64,000 nt of DNA from Macrophomina tecta (taxonomy: Eukaryota > Ascomycota > Dothideomycetes > Botryosphaeriales > Botryosphaeriaceae): assembly GCA_024180945.1 (NCBI GenBank), contig JAKSGN010000002.1, forward strand, positions 3,410,001 through 3,474,000, in the 5' to 3' direction. This document shows, one piece after another, positions 34,866 through 44,735 of the stretch (position 1 is its first letter; every line of letters starts with the position of its first letter). The notes under the pieces are model-generated. The model was not told the DNA's origin, did no database searches, and worked only from the letters and a program-made list of their open reading frames with translations. Position numbers and translations under genes: made by a program.

Positions 34866-36470
34866 TCCCTCATACGGCTGCGATGATTTTCGAACGTTAT
34901 GGCGAAACGGATACTTTACGGCGTCCCTGATTACTTTCTCGGATTTCTCTTTGTTTCATACGGGCATCCCGACCGGCCAGTTGGCCTTTCCTACCATCGA
35001 TTTTGGCGTTCAAGCGGCTTCACTTCTCAGACGGCCGTTTTTCTCTTCTGGACGAGACAACTTTTCACAAAAGCTTTTGGTGATTTCGGATTCTTTCGGT
35101 TCCGTACGACCTTTTAGTTCGGGATGATCCTTCCTTCGATTCGACTTTTGGCCCATTGTGCTGGTGTTTTTGCGGCGCACCATCGGATCATACCCCACCA
35201 GTCTTGATGCATTTCCTTTGTTCATTGCCACTTTCAGCGGACTCAACAGTTGGTCACCGCCGAAAACCAAACTCTACGCCAAGCTGTACAGAATGGCAGC
35301 AACCCACAGCGGGCACCATTGCCCAGTCTCCTTACATACTTTTTCATCAACATCCGAATCACATGAACTTCGTCCGCCTCTAGGCCATAACGACTCTCCT
35401 ATCGATCGACTCAGCGCCGGAGTCTGCGCAGTCCATATTTTTACCCATCAACAGATTGATCTGAGTTGCATGCATCACTACGTGCTCGCATCAGATGTCA
35501 ACCATCCTTCAACCCATTGTTCGTTCCACAGAAACACTTCTATTCTGCTGTAATTATTACTGTTTTCCATTGTTGCGTTTGGAGAGCTTCGGAGACACAT
35601 CGGCACAGATTGGCATATCTTACTTCTGCTCCGCTCAACGCGCTCTGCATGAAATATTCAGCTGAGCATGTACATGTCAAAAGAAGAGGAAAGAAGCGCA
35701 TCGGAAATTGTACATACGGCAAAAGCTTTACCTTTTGCTGCTTGCGGACGGAGTTTGGGGAGAGCAAAAAGTGGTTTGCATATTGGAAGGCATGGAGAGG
35801 GCACAAGGACACAGACTTTTCCGCTGTTGTGGAATATCTGCGGCATGAACCCTCGCTCCATTTTCGCTAGAAAGATCAAATTCATAAAAAAAAAAAATTT
35901 GGAAATTCATACCTACGCTTACCACTTACTGCACGTGTTGCCTGAAACAGGACTGCGGGCTCAGCCGGGCGTTGTGGGTTTGGTGGAACGCTTGGGTTCC
36001 GCCGCCCCACACCCAGGCCCGCAACACCGCGTCGCCCTTTCCCGGCGCGTCGCCCTTTGCTGGCGCGTCATTGTTCACCACCTCCGCCGCGTTCACCTTC
36101 TGGCTGTCCACCTTCGACGACAACCACTTGCCGCGACAGCGCCATTGGCCTCTACTTGAACCGCGCGTATCCTCCTCGTGAGCTTTTTTTTTCTATGCCG
36201 GCCGCGCCACTTTTTCGCTTTTGGCTCGACCAATTTCGCTCCCGCTAACACCGAAAGCCTCACTCCGCATAGCCCTCGAACCGGCGCATTTCCTCCGAAC
36301 ACGACGAAACCTTTATAAGCCCGCCTGTACGTGCGCGCGCCCACTCCAATTCTACTGTCGTACGATCAGGAAGCAAAGCACGAGCATTGAGAAGAACAAT
36401 AAAAAATACATCTTTCTTGCTTCCTCTCCATTAAAATTGTCGGACACACACACATACAACGCACAAAATC
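34866..36470. other. Intergenic region, CDC25 to SLD5
   Basis: 1.6 kb with the CDC25 3' flank and the SLD5 promoter. Short frames near 35.16-35.87 kb match nothing. A TTATAAG element at about 36313 may be an SLD5 core promoter. Confidence 0.5.
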
Positions 36471-37645
36471 ATGGACATTGACGACATCCTCGCCGAGGTG
36501 TCGCACGACACGCCTGCTCAACAGCACGAGCAGGCCGCACGCGACCTGCAGGAGCTCACGCGGCTGTGGGTGGCGGAGCGCGTGGCGCCGGAGCTGCTGC
36601 CCTACCCGGATGCGTTGATGGAAAGGGTGCTGGACCGGGTGAGGAGGCAGGTACGTGCGCCGCGATACTTTTTATGTTGCCGGAGAAGCGAGAGAGCTAG
36701 ATTGGCGATGTTCTCTCTGTTGCCCCGGGTGAATGGTGTTGCGAGGCGAGCGAAGGGCGTGTGCGAGGAAGGGAGGCCCCCGATGGGTCTCACCGCCGCT
36801 TGGTCCGCTCGATGGTACTTTGGCTAGGAGGAAGGAGGGAAGGGGGACTGTGACTGTTGGGATTGTGCGTCAAGTGGCGGAGTGGAGAGGGAGAGGGAGA
36901 GGAGAGGGCGATTTTTGGGGCCTCTTTTGTTTCCATTCGTACTGGTTTTGACGGAGTTGGTTGGGCCGAAGCTAATTTGGTGCCGGACAAGTAGATCGAG
37001 TTGGTGGAGGAGCAAACAGGGAACATGGACCCAAAAACGAACTTCCGGCTCATCCTCTACCAGACGGAGCTCGAGCGGTTCAAGTTTTTGGTGAGGTCAT
37101 TTTTGCGCGCGAGGATAGCGAAGGTACGTTTCCGTTTTTCGTTTCTGTTTGCGGCGGTTTGCCTTTCGTGCACGGTTGCTCATTTCCTGTGCCTGGTAAC
37201 TTTACTCCCTTGGTCCAGAGAAGGGTCCTGCCGTGAGATGCTAGACGAATGCATGTTCGAGGCTGATCTTGATTCTTTCCAGATTGACAAGCACCCACTT
37301 CACATCCTCACTACGCCCGAAACACTCGCCTACCTCTCGCACCCGGAACGCCAGTATCTAGAACAGCATCAGGCGCTATTGTCGCAGCATTATGCCGCTT
37401 CTTTCCTCTCATCTTTTCCTCCGCAACTACAACGCCTCGACGACAAAGCCGGAGGTATAAGCATGATTGATACACCGGATTTGGATACCGCAGTATTTTG
37501 CAGAGTACTAAGGGATATCGGAGTCGTCAGCGTTGGTGGCGTAGACGAAGATAGGGAAGTGGAAATGAAAAGAGGTGACGTGCTGGTGATACGGTGGCGA
37601 GTGGTAAGGGAAAGAGTATTGGCTGGGGATATCGAGCTGATATAG
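36471..37645 (+). CDS. SLD5: GINS complex subunit Sld5
   Basis: Three exons (36471-36650, 36995-37123, 37283-37645) encode 223 residues, the normal Sld5 size. Matches are [29 protein letters not shown], the GINS A-domain core [20 protein letters not shown] followed by [19 protein letters not shown], and the C-terminal B domain ending [19 protein letters not shown]. Sld5 forms the GINS tetramer with Psf1-3; GINS joins Mcm2-7 and Cdc45 as the replicative CMG helicase. The first intron is long for this window (344 nt) and carries a purine-rich GGGAGA repeat near 36884-36905. The second intron is 159 nt. The gene is complete. Confidence 0.94.
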
Positions 37646-37943
37646 AAGAGGTTGGTTGGGCGTTGACGAATCAGTTTGACGAATTAGTGTATGCGGAGAA
37701 TTGAGACATGAGCATAAATGGCGTTCACGGGACAAAGGCAAAGATGGCGTTGCATGGTACAGGCTTGGAAGGAATCATCATGGGGGAATTGTGCATAAAC
37801 GGTTACACTGCAAAAGACCGCCAAATGATAACTCCTGAACTCCATATGCACACTAAGACCTCGGAATTGAGATCCCTCGATCTGTACGCCTCAGGAAAAT
37901 GACCCCACAACGACCACTGGATATCAAACTTTCTGACCAAAAA

Positions 37944-39254
37944 TCAGTGCGTCTGAAGCCAGCCGAGCATCTGTCCATACGCAATCTGCTGTTCCGACAT
38001 GATCCTTGCGTCATCATAATCTCCAAGGACGGCGAAACCTGCAAAAAAAAAAAAAAAAAGGTGAGTTATATCATCATCAAAATAGCCGTAGTAACTTACC
38101 GTGAGGGACGCCAGAGTAGGTCTTGATCTCATGATCCACCTTGTTCTTCTCCAGTGACTCCTTAGCAGTGATGGCCAGTTCACTGGGGAACACAGGATCG
38201 TTCTCAACCAGAGCTAAGGAGACTGGGACCTGGATGGCCGACAACTCCTCCTTGGTCATAGTGGTAGCTAGGATCGTTAGCTCACTGCGCACAGTCACAA
38301 ATCTCCAGGAGGCACCCACGATGAGCCGCAGCTCCAACCTTGATCTCGGGTCCTTTCTCAAATCCCCCGCTCTCGACATCCTTGGGCTTACTTTCCTGGC
38401 CCCAAGTAACAGTATCAGGGTACTTTCCAGCTAGCGTCAAGATGTACCGAGCACCGAAGCAGTAGCCAGCACCGTAGATGCCACCACCATTCGCAATTGC
38501 GTCCGCGAACTCCTCCTTGGCACCGTCGATAACCTTTTGAAGTATAGGAAGCACCTTTTCTGGGGTGTGGCGTGCGAGCCACATGTCCAGCATGAACGCC
38601 TTGGTGGTCTGGGCTAATCCGAGCTTGAGTTGCTCCACGAAGCTCGACTGCTCACTCGATGGCATGGTCGCATTGGGAGCCGGATCGCCCTCGAACCTGG
38701 TTTGGATTTAGCGAGAACGTGCCGTATACTCGCGGATACGATGGCAAAACTCACTGGTCCGGCATCACCACGAGGAAGCCCTCCTTTGCATACTTGTCTG
38801 CCTGGATCTGGTTGTTCGTGGACTTGATGCCAGTGCCGCCGGTGAGGAGGAGTAGGAGCTTCGAAGGCGCATGTGGGTAGTCGCTGGGCTTCGCGATATA
38901 AACCTAACGCATCTTTCAGGGCCTGCTCACGATTAGAGTAGCTGTGGACATACGTCTATGCCATTGAGCTTGGTGATTTCCTGAGACTGGTGAGTCTGGG
39001 GCAGTTCAAAAGAGCGCGAGAGTACGAACACCAGTCGGGACCTCCCCAGCAGCTTCAAGATTATTAGCTTGTATTCATTCTGCTTCCAATGGCAGGCGAC
39101 GTACGGGTGGGCCGATCACTTGCGCAGTGGTCCTGGATCTTAGTTAGTGGCGAAATACAGAAGACAGGTGAAAACCTACAGTCATGCTAGGCTGCAGAGT
39201 GTTATCCTGGGCATCACTTTCGGGCGCCTTGGTGGCTACGTCTTGGTCGGCCAT
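37944..39254 (-). CDS. Dienelactone hydrolase-family protein (first copy)
   Basis: Eight exons (39180-39254, 39105-39132, 39030-39052, 38954-38980, 38755-38903, 38320-38696, 38100-38267, 37944-38038) give 313 residues. Exons 2, 3 and 4 are only 28, 23 and 27 nt. Once spliced, the protein reads through TPAGEVPTG-EITKLNGID-VYIAKPSDYP, typical of this fungal group. The alpha/beta-hydrolase landmarks are the nucleophile cysteine in GAGYCFGARY, an aspartate in VENDPVFP, and the histidine in SGVPHGFAV formed across the last intron. Known members hydrolyse dienelactones in aromatic catabolism, but many fungal paralogues have no proven substrate. There is no signal peptide. It diverges from RFA1 across 309 bp. 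The last intron has a T17 tract just before its AG. Confidence 0.88.
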
Positions 39255-39563
39255 GGTGTAGGTTGTTTGCGAGAGACGGACTTGCAGCACTCAAGAGAAC
39301 AATGAGCGCGGTAAACACGGTGACGAATGCGCGGCCAGGGACAGAGCCCGTGCGGCGGGGCGGAGCGGGGTCGGCGAATTGGTGCTTGGCGCGGCTGCCT
39401 GCGCACTGACTTCCGGACGCGTCGAGGCGCGTCTCTTTCTTACGCGCTTTTGTGAGCTCGTCATCACCGTCGACGCTCGCCACCTTTCATTCTTTACCTT
39501 GCATTGCCAACGCCTGCGCTTCTCCTTCAAACCGAGATAGAGGTCTCTCTAAGTGATTACATC
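39255..39563. promoter_or_regulatory. Divergent promoter shared by hydrolase and RFA1
   Basis: 309 bp between the two start codons. It contains ACGCG-like cores such as gacgcgtcg near 39416-39426. ACGCGT is the fungal MBF site for G1/S genes such as RPA, so this is a candidate site on known biology; it has not been tested here. Confidence 0.45.
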
Positions 39564-41623
39564 ATGGCTGCTCCGGCCGAGCAAGTTATCTCCCGTGGCG
39601 CCATTCGGGACATCTTTGAAAAAGGCCCCGAAGCTGTGGGCGAGCCCATCCTGCAATGTGTGCAGATCAAGCATATGGACAGCAAGGCTGGCGAGGAGAG
39701 ATATCGCATCGTACTCAGCGATGTCGACAACTTCATTCAGAGCATGCTTTCTCAGCGTATGTGACGCCACCAAAACGTTCTACATGGTTTCCAGATTGAC
39801 ATAGATATCTTCAGAGAAAAACAATCTCATTACGGAAGGCCTTCTGAAGAAGGGCTCTATGATTCGCATGAAGTCATACAACCCGCAGGTCATCAAGGAG
39901 CGGAAGTAAGTTCACCGTCCTATCATGCCAGATCCGTGCTAATGGTCGTGCAGGATCTTCGTTGTGCTCGACCTCGACGTCCTCTCTGAATACGGTGAAT
40001 TAGAAAAGATTGGAAATCCTGTCGGTCTCGAGGCCAACAACGCTGGCCCTAAAGTCGAGCCGAAGGTCGAACCCAAGACGGAACAACCTGCGGACATTGG
40101 TGGCGGTAGCTTCTACGGCAGCAAGCCGCCCGTCAAACGCGAGCAGCACTCGACACTTCCCTCTCGCAACGCCCCTCCACCTGGACTTGCCCAGCTCTTC
40201 CCCATCGAAGCTCTCTCTCCATATACACACAAGTGGACGATCAAGGCTCGCTGTGTTCACAAGAGCGACATCAAGACGTGGCACAACAAGAACGGCGAGG
40301 GCAAATTGTTTAGCGTCAATTTACTGGATGAGAGTGGTGAAATCAGAGCTACTGGTTTCAAGGAACAGTGTGACCAGCTTTACGATACCTTCCGGGAGGG
40401 CGGCGTCTACTACATCTCGAACTGCTCCGTCAAGCTGGCGAAGAAGCAATTCTCGAACGTCAACAATGATTACGAGCTCACTTTCCAGAACGACTCCATT
40501 GTCGAGCCGGTAAGCTCCACCCTTCGCGCACGATACGTCTTCGCTAATCGGAACACAGGCCGACGATCCTGACAGCGTCCCCCAAGTCCGTTACAACTTC
40601 ACGCACATCGGCGATCTGCAAAATGTGGAACCGAACACTACTATCGACACCATTGGCGTTCTCAAAGATGTTGGTGAGGTCTCTGAGATCATCTCAAAGA
40701 CCACGAGCAAGCCTTACCAGAAGCGTGAATTGACTATCGTTGACGATTCCATGACCTCGGTCCGTCTGACTATTTGGGGCCCTACCGCACAGGGGTTTGA
40801 CGCCTCCCCCGAATCTGTGGTCGCATTCAAGGGGGTCAAGGTGTCCGATTTTGGTGGTCGCAGCTTAAGTTTGTTGAGCTCTGGCTCTATGAATATTAAC
40901 CCGGATATCGACGAGGCCTACAAGCTTAAGGGTTGGTACGACGCGCAGGGCCGTAACGACCAGTTCACATCACATCAGCAGAGCAGCACAGGAACATCTC
41001 GGTCCAGGAAGTACAAGACGATCGCTCAGGTCAATGACGAACAGATCGGCATGTCGGACCAGCCAGAATACTTCGATCTGAAGGCGACCATCGTCTACGT
41101 CAAGCACGACAACTTTGCCTACCCGGCTTGTGCAAGCGCTGGTTGCAACAAGAAGGTAGTCGAAATTAACCCAGGCGAGTGGAGATGCGAGAAATGCGAC
41201 ATCACTCACACGAAGCCGGAATACCGCTACATTATGTCGTGCAACGTCAGCGATCACACTGGCCAGCTATGGCTTAGCTGTTTCGATGACTCCGGTAAGA
41301 TCATCATGGGCAAGTCGGCGGATGAACTTGTGGAGATCCGGGACAATGAAGAGAATCCTAGCAAGTTCGAGCAAAGTTTCGTCGACGCAACATGCAAAAC
41401 TTTCATTTTCAACGTTAAGGCCAAGATGGACACCTTCCAGGACCAGCAGAGGTACACAATCTCTTGATAATCTGATCTTAGCAACGGCGGCTGACAATGT
41501 CACAGGGTTCGCTACCAGGTTTCCAGCGCGAAGGAACTCAACCTCAGCTTTGAGTGCGCTAGGCTCATTGAGACGCTCAAGCAGTACCAGATCAATGATT
41601 CGGACAGCTTGTTCGTTAACTAG
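39564..41623 (+). CDS. RFA1: Replication protein A large subunit (RPA70)
   Basis: Five exons (39564-39756, 39815-39905, 39954-40509, 40559-41451, 41506-41623) give 616 residues, the standard RPA1 length. Order: N-terminal protein-interaction OB fold (residues about 8-110), linker with KVEPKVEPKTEQ, DBD-A (YTHKWTIKARCVHKSDIKTW), DBD-B (VGEVSEIISKTTSKPYQKR; VRLTIWGPTAQGF) and DBD-C with a C4-type zinc ribbon (ACASAGCNKKVVEINPG then WRCEKC). The end TLKQYQINDSDSLFVN is near-universal in the family. RPA coats single-stranded DNA in replication, repair and checkpoint signalling as a trimer with Rfa2 and Rfa3. All introns are GT-AG, 48-58 nt. The gene is intact. Confidence 0.96.
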
Positions 41624-42377
41624 GGAGGCGAATAGCTTTGCAGATGGAATCCTTGACGGTTTCGCATAATGACAGCATTGCTTCTAGGCGTTAAAGGTGA
41701 CATGTAAGCACTCGAGGCTATATGAGATGGCTCACGCTTTTCACAAGGCCATAAAAGGGAGATAGGGGTACAATGCGTTTATACACCAGTGAATATGTAG
41801 TTTGCTTTGAAACAGATTTTCCACTCGGGAGATGAAGCACTCATCCAGATGTTGATGTGAAGGCCTTGTCTGAACATCTGCGTCCACATAGATGCTTCCA
41901 GTCCGCGTACGTACCAGTACTGAAGTCCGCGGCCTCCATGTAATATCCTCGAACAGCGCTAGGGAGCTCAGTGGATCCGCGCAGGAGGAGTGGGGGCTTT
42001 CCGTGGCGTCTTGACGCTAAAAATAGTAGCACTCTCAATTCAGCAATCAGCGGCTAGCGGCGCCTCTCCAGGACGAGCTTCGCTTGAAACCTCATCCCAT
42101 CGTATCTCTGCTCTCAACATTGGCAGTGGCTAACGTGAGTCACACCATATCTCGAACGCAACTTCACTGACAGGGATAATAGCACGCGAGAACCGTTTTG
42201 AGAACTCCACCTCGCGTCTCTAAACACGTGGCATATTGCGGCACCCCTTATCGCGCGGTATTCAAGTACCTGAAGAACACGACTGGCATCTGCTCTAGTT
42301 GCCTTGCTTCAGCCAAGACCTCAATTCCTTCGCGCAACCACAATTTCGGTCAACCTAGTATCTGTCGAGCGCGCAAT
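41624..42377. other. Intergenic region, RFA1 to 2H phosphoesterase
   Basis: 754 bp. The frame of the following gene is open for another 60 codons upstream of its ATG, but only to a TTG, so I treat that stretch as 5' leader. Confidence 0.5.
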
Positions 42378-43682
42378 ATGGAGACGCCACACGCACCTGC
42401 GAGAACGGTCACCCCTGCATACGATGACTTCAGTGGTATCGACATGACCGCCTTCGCCAATCCATACGACGCTCTTATAGCTGCCTCAAAAGACGATCCG
42501 GTGAGCTTTACGTCTCTAAAGGCTAGAGTTACGCTCCATCACCTTGCCAATTGATACCGCCTCATTTGCATTCCTGGATCCGTAGCCCTAGTTGACAGTG
42601 CAAGCAGAAACAAATACAATCCCGTTATTCGACCCACCGCGAAGCCCGCAATGCAGCTCAGAAGGAGAAGCTGTTGGCCCCAGATTTCTCAGGTGTCATG
42701 ATCGATCCAATCCTGCTGCGGCTGGAAGACCCCAGCATTGAGCCGGGCTTCGTTGATACGTGGAACTGCCTTGTGTTCTGGGCCAGACCGCCTGACAAGG
42801 TCAAAGCGCTGGTGAAGGCGTGCCAGGAGAAGTTGAAAGCCGTCGTTCCCAGTACGTCGCTTCATCTATCCAACATGCTAGGACCCCTTCTTGCCCACTT
42901 CTAGTTTCCGCTTTCCACGTACCTCACGCCCATTTTCGTGGACTTTCTCTTGACAGAGAGCCTTTCCGAGCGCGATCAATATACCATTTTCCGCGATAAA
43001 TGAAGCCAAATGCACAGACTAATCCACTGAAACAGACCTCTGGCTCATGCCGCCCAACTCCCTCCACATGACTGCCCTCGAAATCACGCACTCGCGCACG
43101 CCGGCCGAGATCGATGCCCTTGTCGCCAACCTCGCCCCATCCATCCCTTCCATCGTCAATCATACGAACTCGTCCCCTAGCCACCGCGCACGCGTCGTCA
43201 GGCCACTCCTCGGCTTCGACGCCTCGGCCATTGCGCTCAGCTTCGTCCCCGCCGTGTCCGGCGAAGGGCTCGTCGATGGCAAGGATTTGGGCGGCAGGGA
43301 GAGGCAGGCGGGCGACGATGCGTACACGTATCATCACCTGCGGAGGGACTTGTTTGCGAAGGCGACTGAGGCAGGTGTCAAGGTGGATAGCAGGTACGTC
43401 GTGCCGAGCGCGCATCTGACGGTTGCATGGTTCATTCGCGAGGAGGATTTTTGGGTCGAGGGGGAGAGAGGGGTTGTCGATGCAGGGAAGGTCCGCAGGT
43501 TAGTGGAGAGGATCGAGGAGGTGAATGAGTGGTTGAGGAGGGAGTTCTGGCCGAATGAGGGCGGCAGAATTAAAGAGGGCGGCGAGTGGGTGGTGGGTGA
43601 GGGGAAGGGTTTAGATTTTCGGAGGGGCACGTTGTGGTATGGCAGTGGTGGGGAGACGGTCACTTTGGGTGAGGGTTTTTGA
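42378..43682 (+). CDS. 2H-phosphoesterase / cyclic phosphodiesterase-like protein
   Basis: Three exons (42378-42500, 42608-42851, 43036-43682) give 337 residues. Two H-x-T-x motifs are visible: HMTALEI in the third exon (LMPPNSLHMTALE) and HLTVAWF about 120 residues later, as in the 2H (LigT / RNA ligase-cyclic phosphodiesterase) superfamily. Such enzymes act on 2',3'-cyclic phosphate ends of RNA or cyclic nucleotides. The N-terminal part (ANPYDALIAASKDDP; KQIQSRYSTHREARN; WNCLVFWARPPDKV) matches an uncharacterised fungal family as far as I can recall. The ATG at 42378 is the first in frame. A fungal function has not been established for this group, so the reaction is inferred from motifs only. 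Confidence 0.82.
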
Positions 43683-44439
43683 GTGGGTGTGGGGAGCGTG
43701 GCGAGGAGAGTGGCATGGACGGGGACGGGATGGAGTGGTGGTTGTGGATGGATGGGCGGCTGCGAGGCGAGGACGCGTGGATAGGGAAATGGACGCGTGT
43801 GTGAGGAGGATGGCATGGCGACGGTCAGTCAGCACCATGATGGTGTCACAAGGTCAATGGTTGGCGTAGGCGCGCACCGGTACGGGCAAACTGGAGGTGA
43901 TAGGTCGACATAATAAGAACTTCCTAATGTTAAGTCTGGCGGGTGTGAGAACTGAAAAGAATGTCTTTACAAGATAGAAGATACGGCAGCAGTCCATCAA
44001 TGCCGCAATAACAATGTGCAGTGAAGGGCTGGCGCAGTCATGGGCAGGGAGAAGGCGGCAGGTCACCACCGATAAGTCAACACCACAAACGTCTCGCGAG
44101 GCCGAGAGCTGACACTGATACAGACAGCGCACAAATGGGACCTGTACTTTGCTCAATGAGTCAACGAAGCTGGCCTCAGCGCTACAATAGCTATCACCAC
44201 TCGCACGGCTATCCTCAGATATTCCATCGGCCAATAGTAGGAGCCCTCTCCTTGGCTTAAATTAAAATTAACTCCCTCGAATGCTCACGTCTGGTGAGAC
44301 AGTTCATATAAGTTAATGGCCCTGCTCAAGCAGAGAGGTGCTCCGAAGAAGTTTTGGCCATTCTATTGAGGATCGGCCAGTCCTGAGTAGTCTCCAAAGA
44401 TTAGCCTTCTCATTTAATTTAGAGGGTCGGCATGGCGAC

Positions 44440-44735
44440 CCGGCCTCACGGCTGCGAGGGCTTCCGTCGTTGGTTCGTTCCTCATGCCCCCGCGGCGGCG
44501 AGGGCTTTATTGGCGGCCCGGGTGCGGGGAGGGCTCTCGGTGGCCTCACGGATGGAGGGCTTTTGATCGGCGCCCGTCGATTTCTCCTGTAAACGCCGTC
44601 ACTTTGCGGATAGGCACCCCCGGGCCCGTTCTATGTTCCCTCCACTCGTTGATCGTTTCGGTGCGGCCTCGGGCAGAGAGGGCTGTGGCCTCGGGGTGAG
44701 GGCTTCTCGGTGGCTCCGCCGATGGCGGGCTTGTT
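44440..44735 (+). repeat. Degenerate GC-rich repeat with GAGGGCTT core
   Basis: The core GAGGGCT(T/C/G) occurs at 44456, 44500, 44529, 44555, 44678 and 44698, plus GCGGGCTT near 44725. Copies are often preceded by GGCCTCACGG or GGCCTCGGG and followed by CTCGGTGGC. The unit is about 27-30 nt where copies are close. CCTC in front of GAGG lets each unit form a small hairpin. Confidence 0.6.

Noticed and set aside
42198..42377. Longer N-terminus of the 2H phosphoesterase
   Set aside because: The frame begins at a TTG, not an ATG.
44440..44735. CRISPR-like array
   Set aside because: Unit spacing varies, no unique equal spacers, and the genome is eukaryotic.
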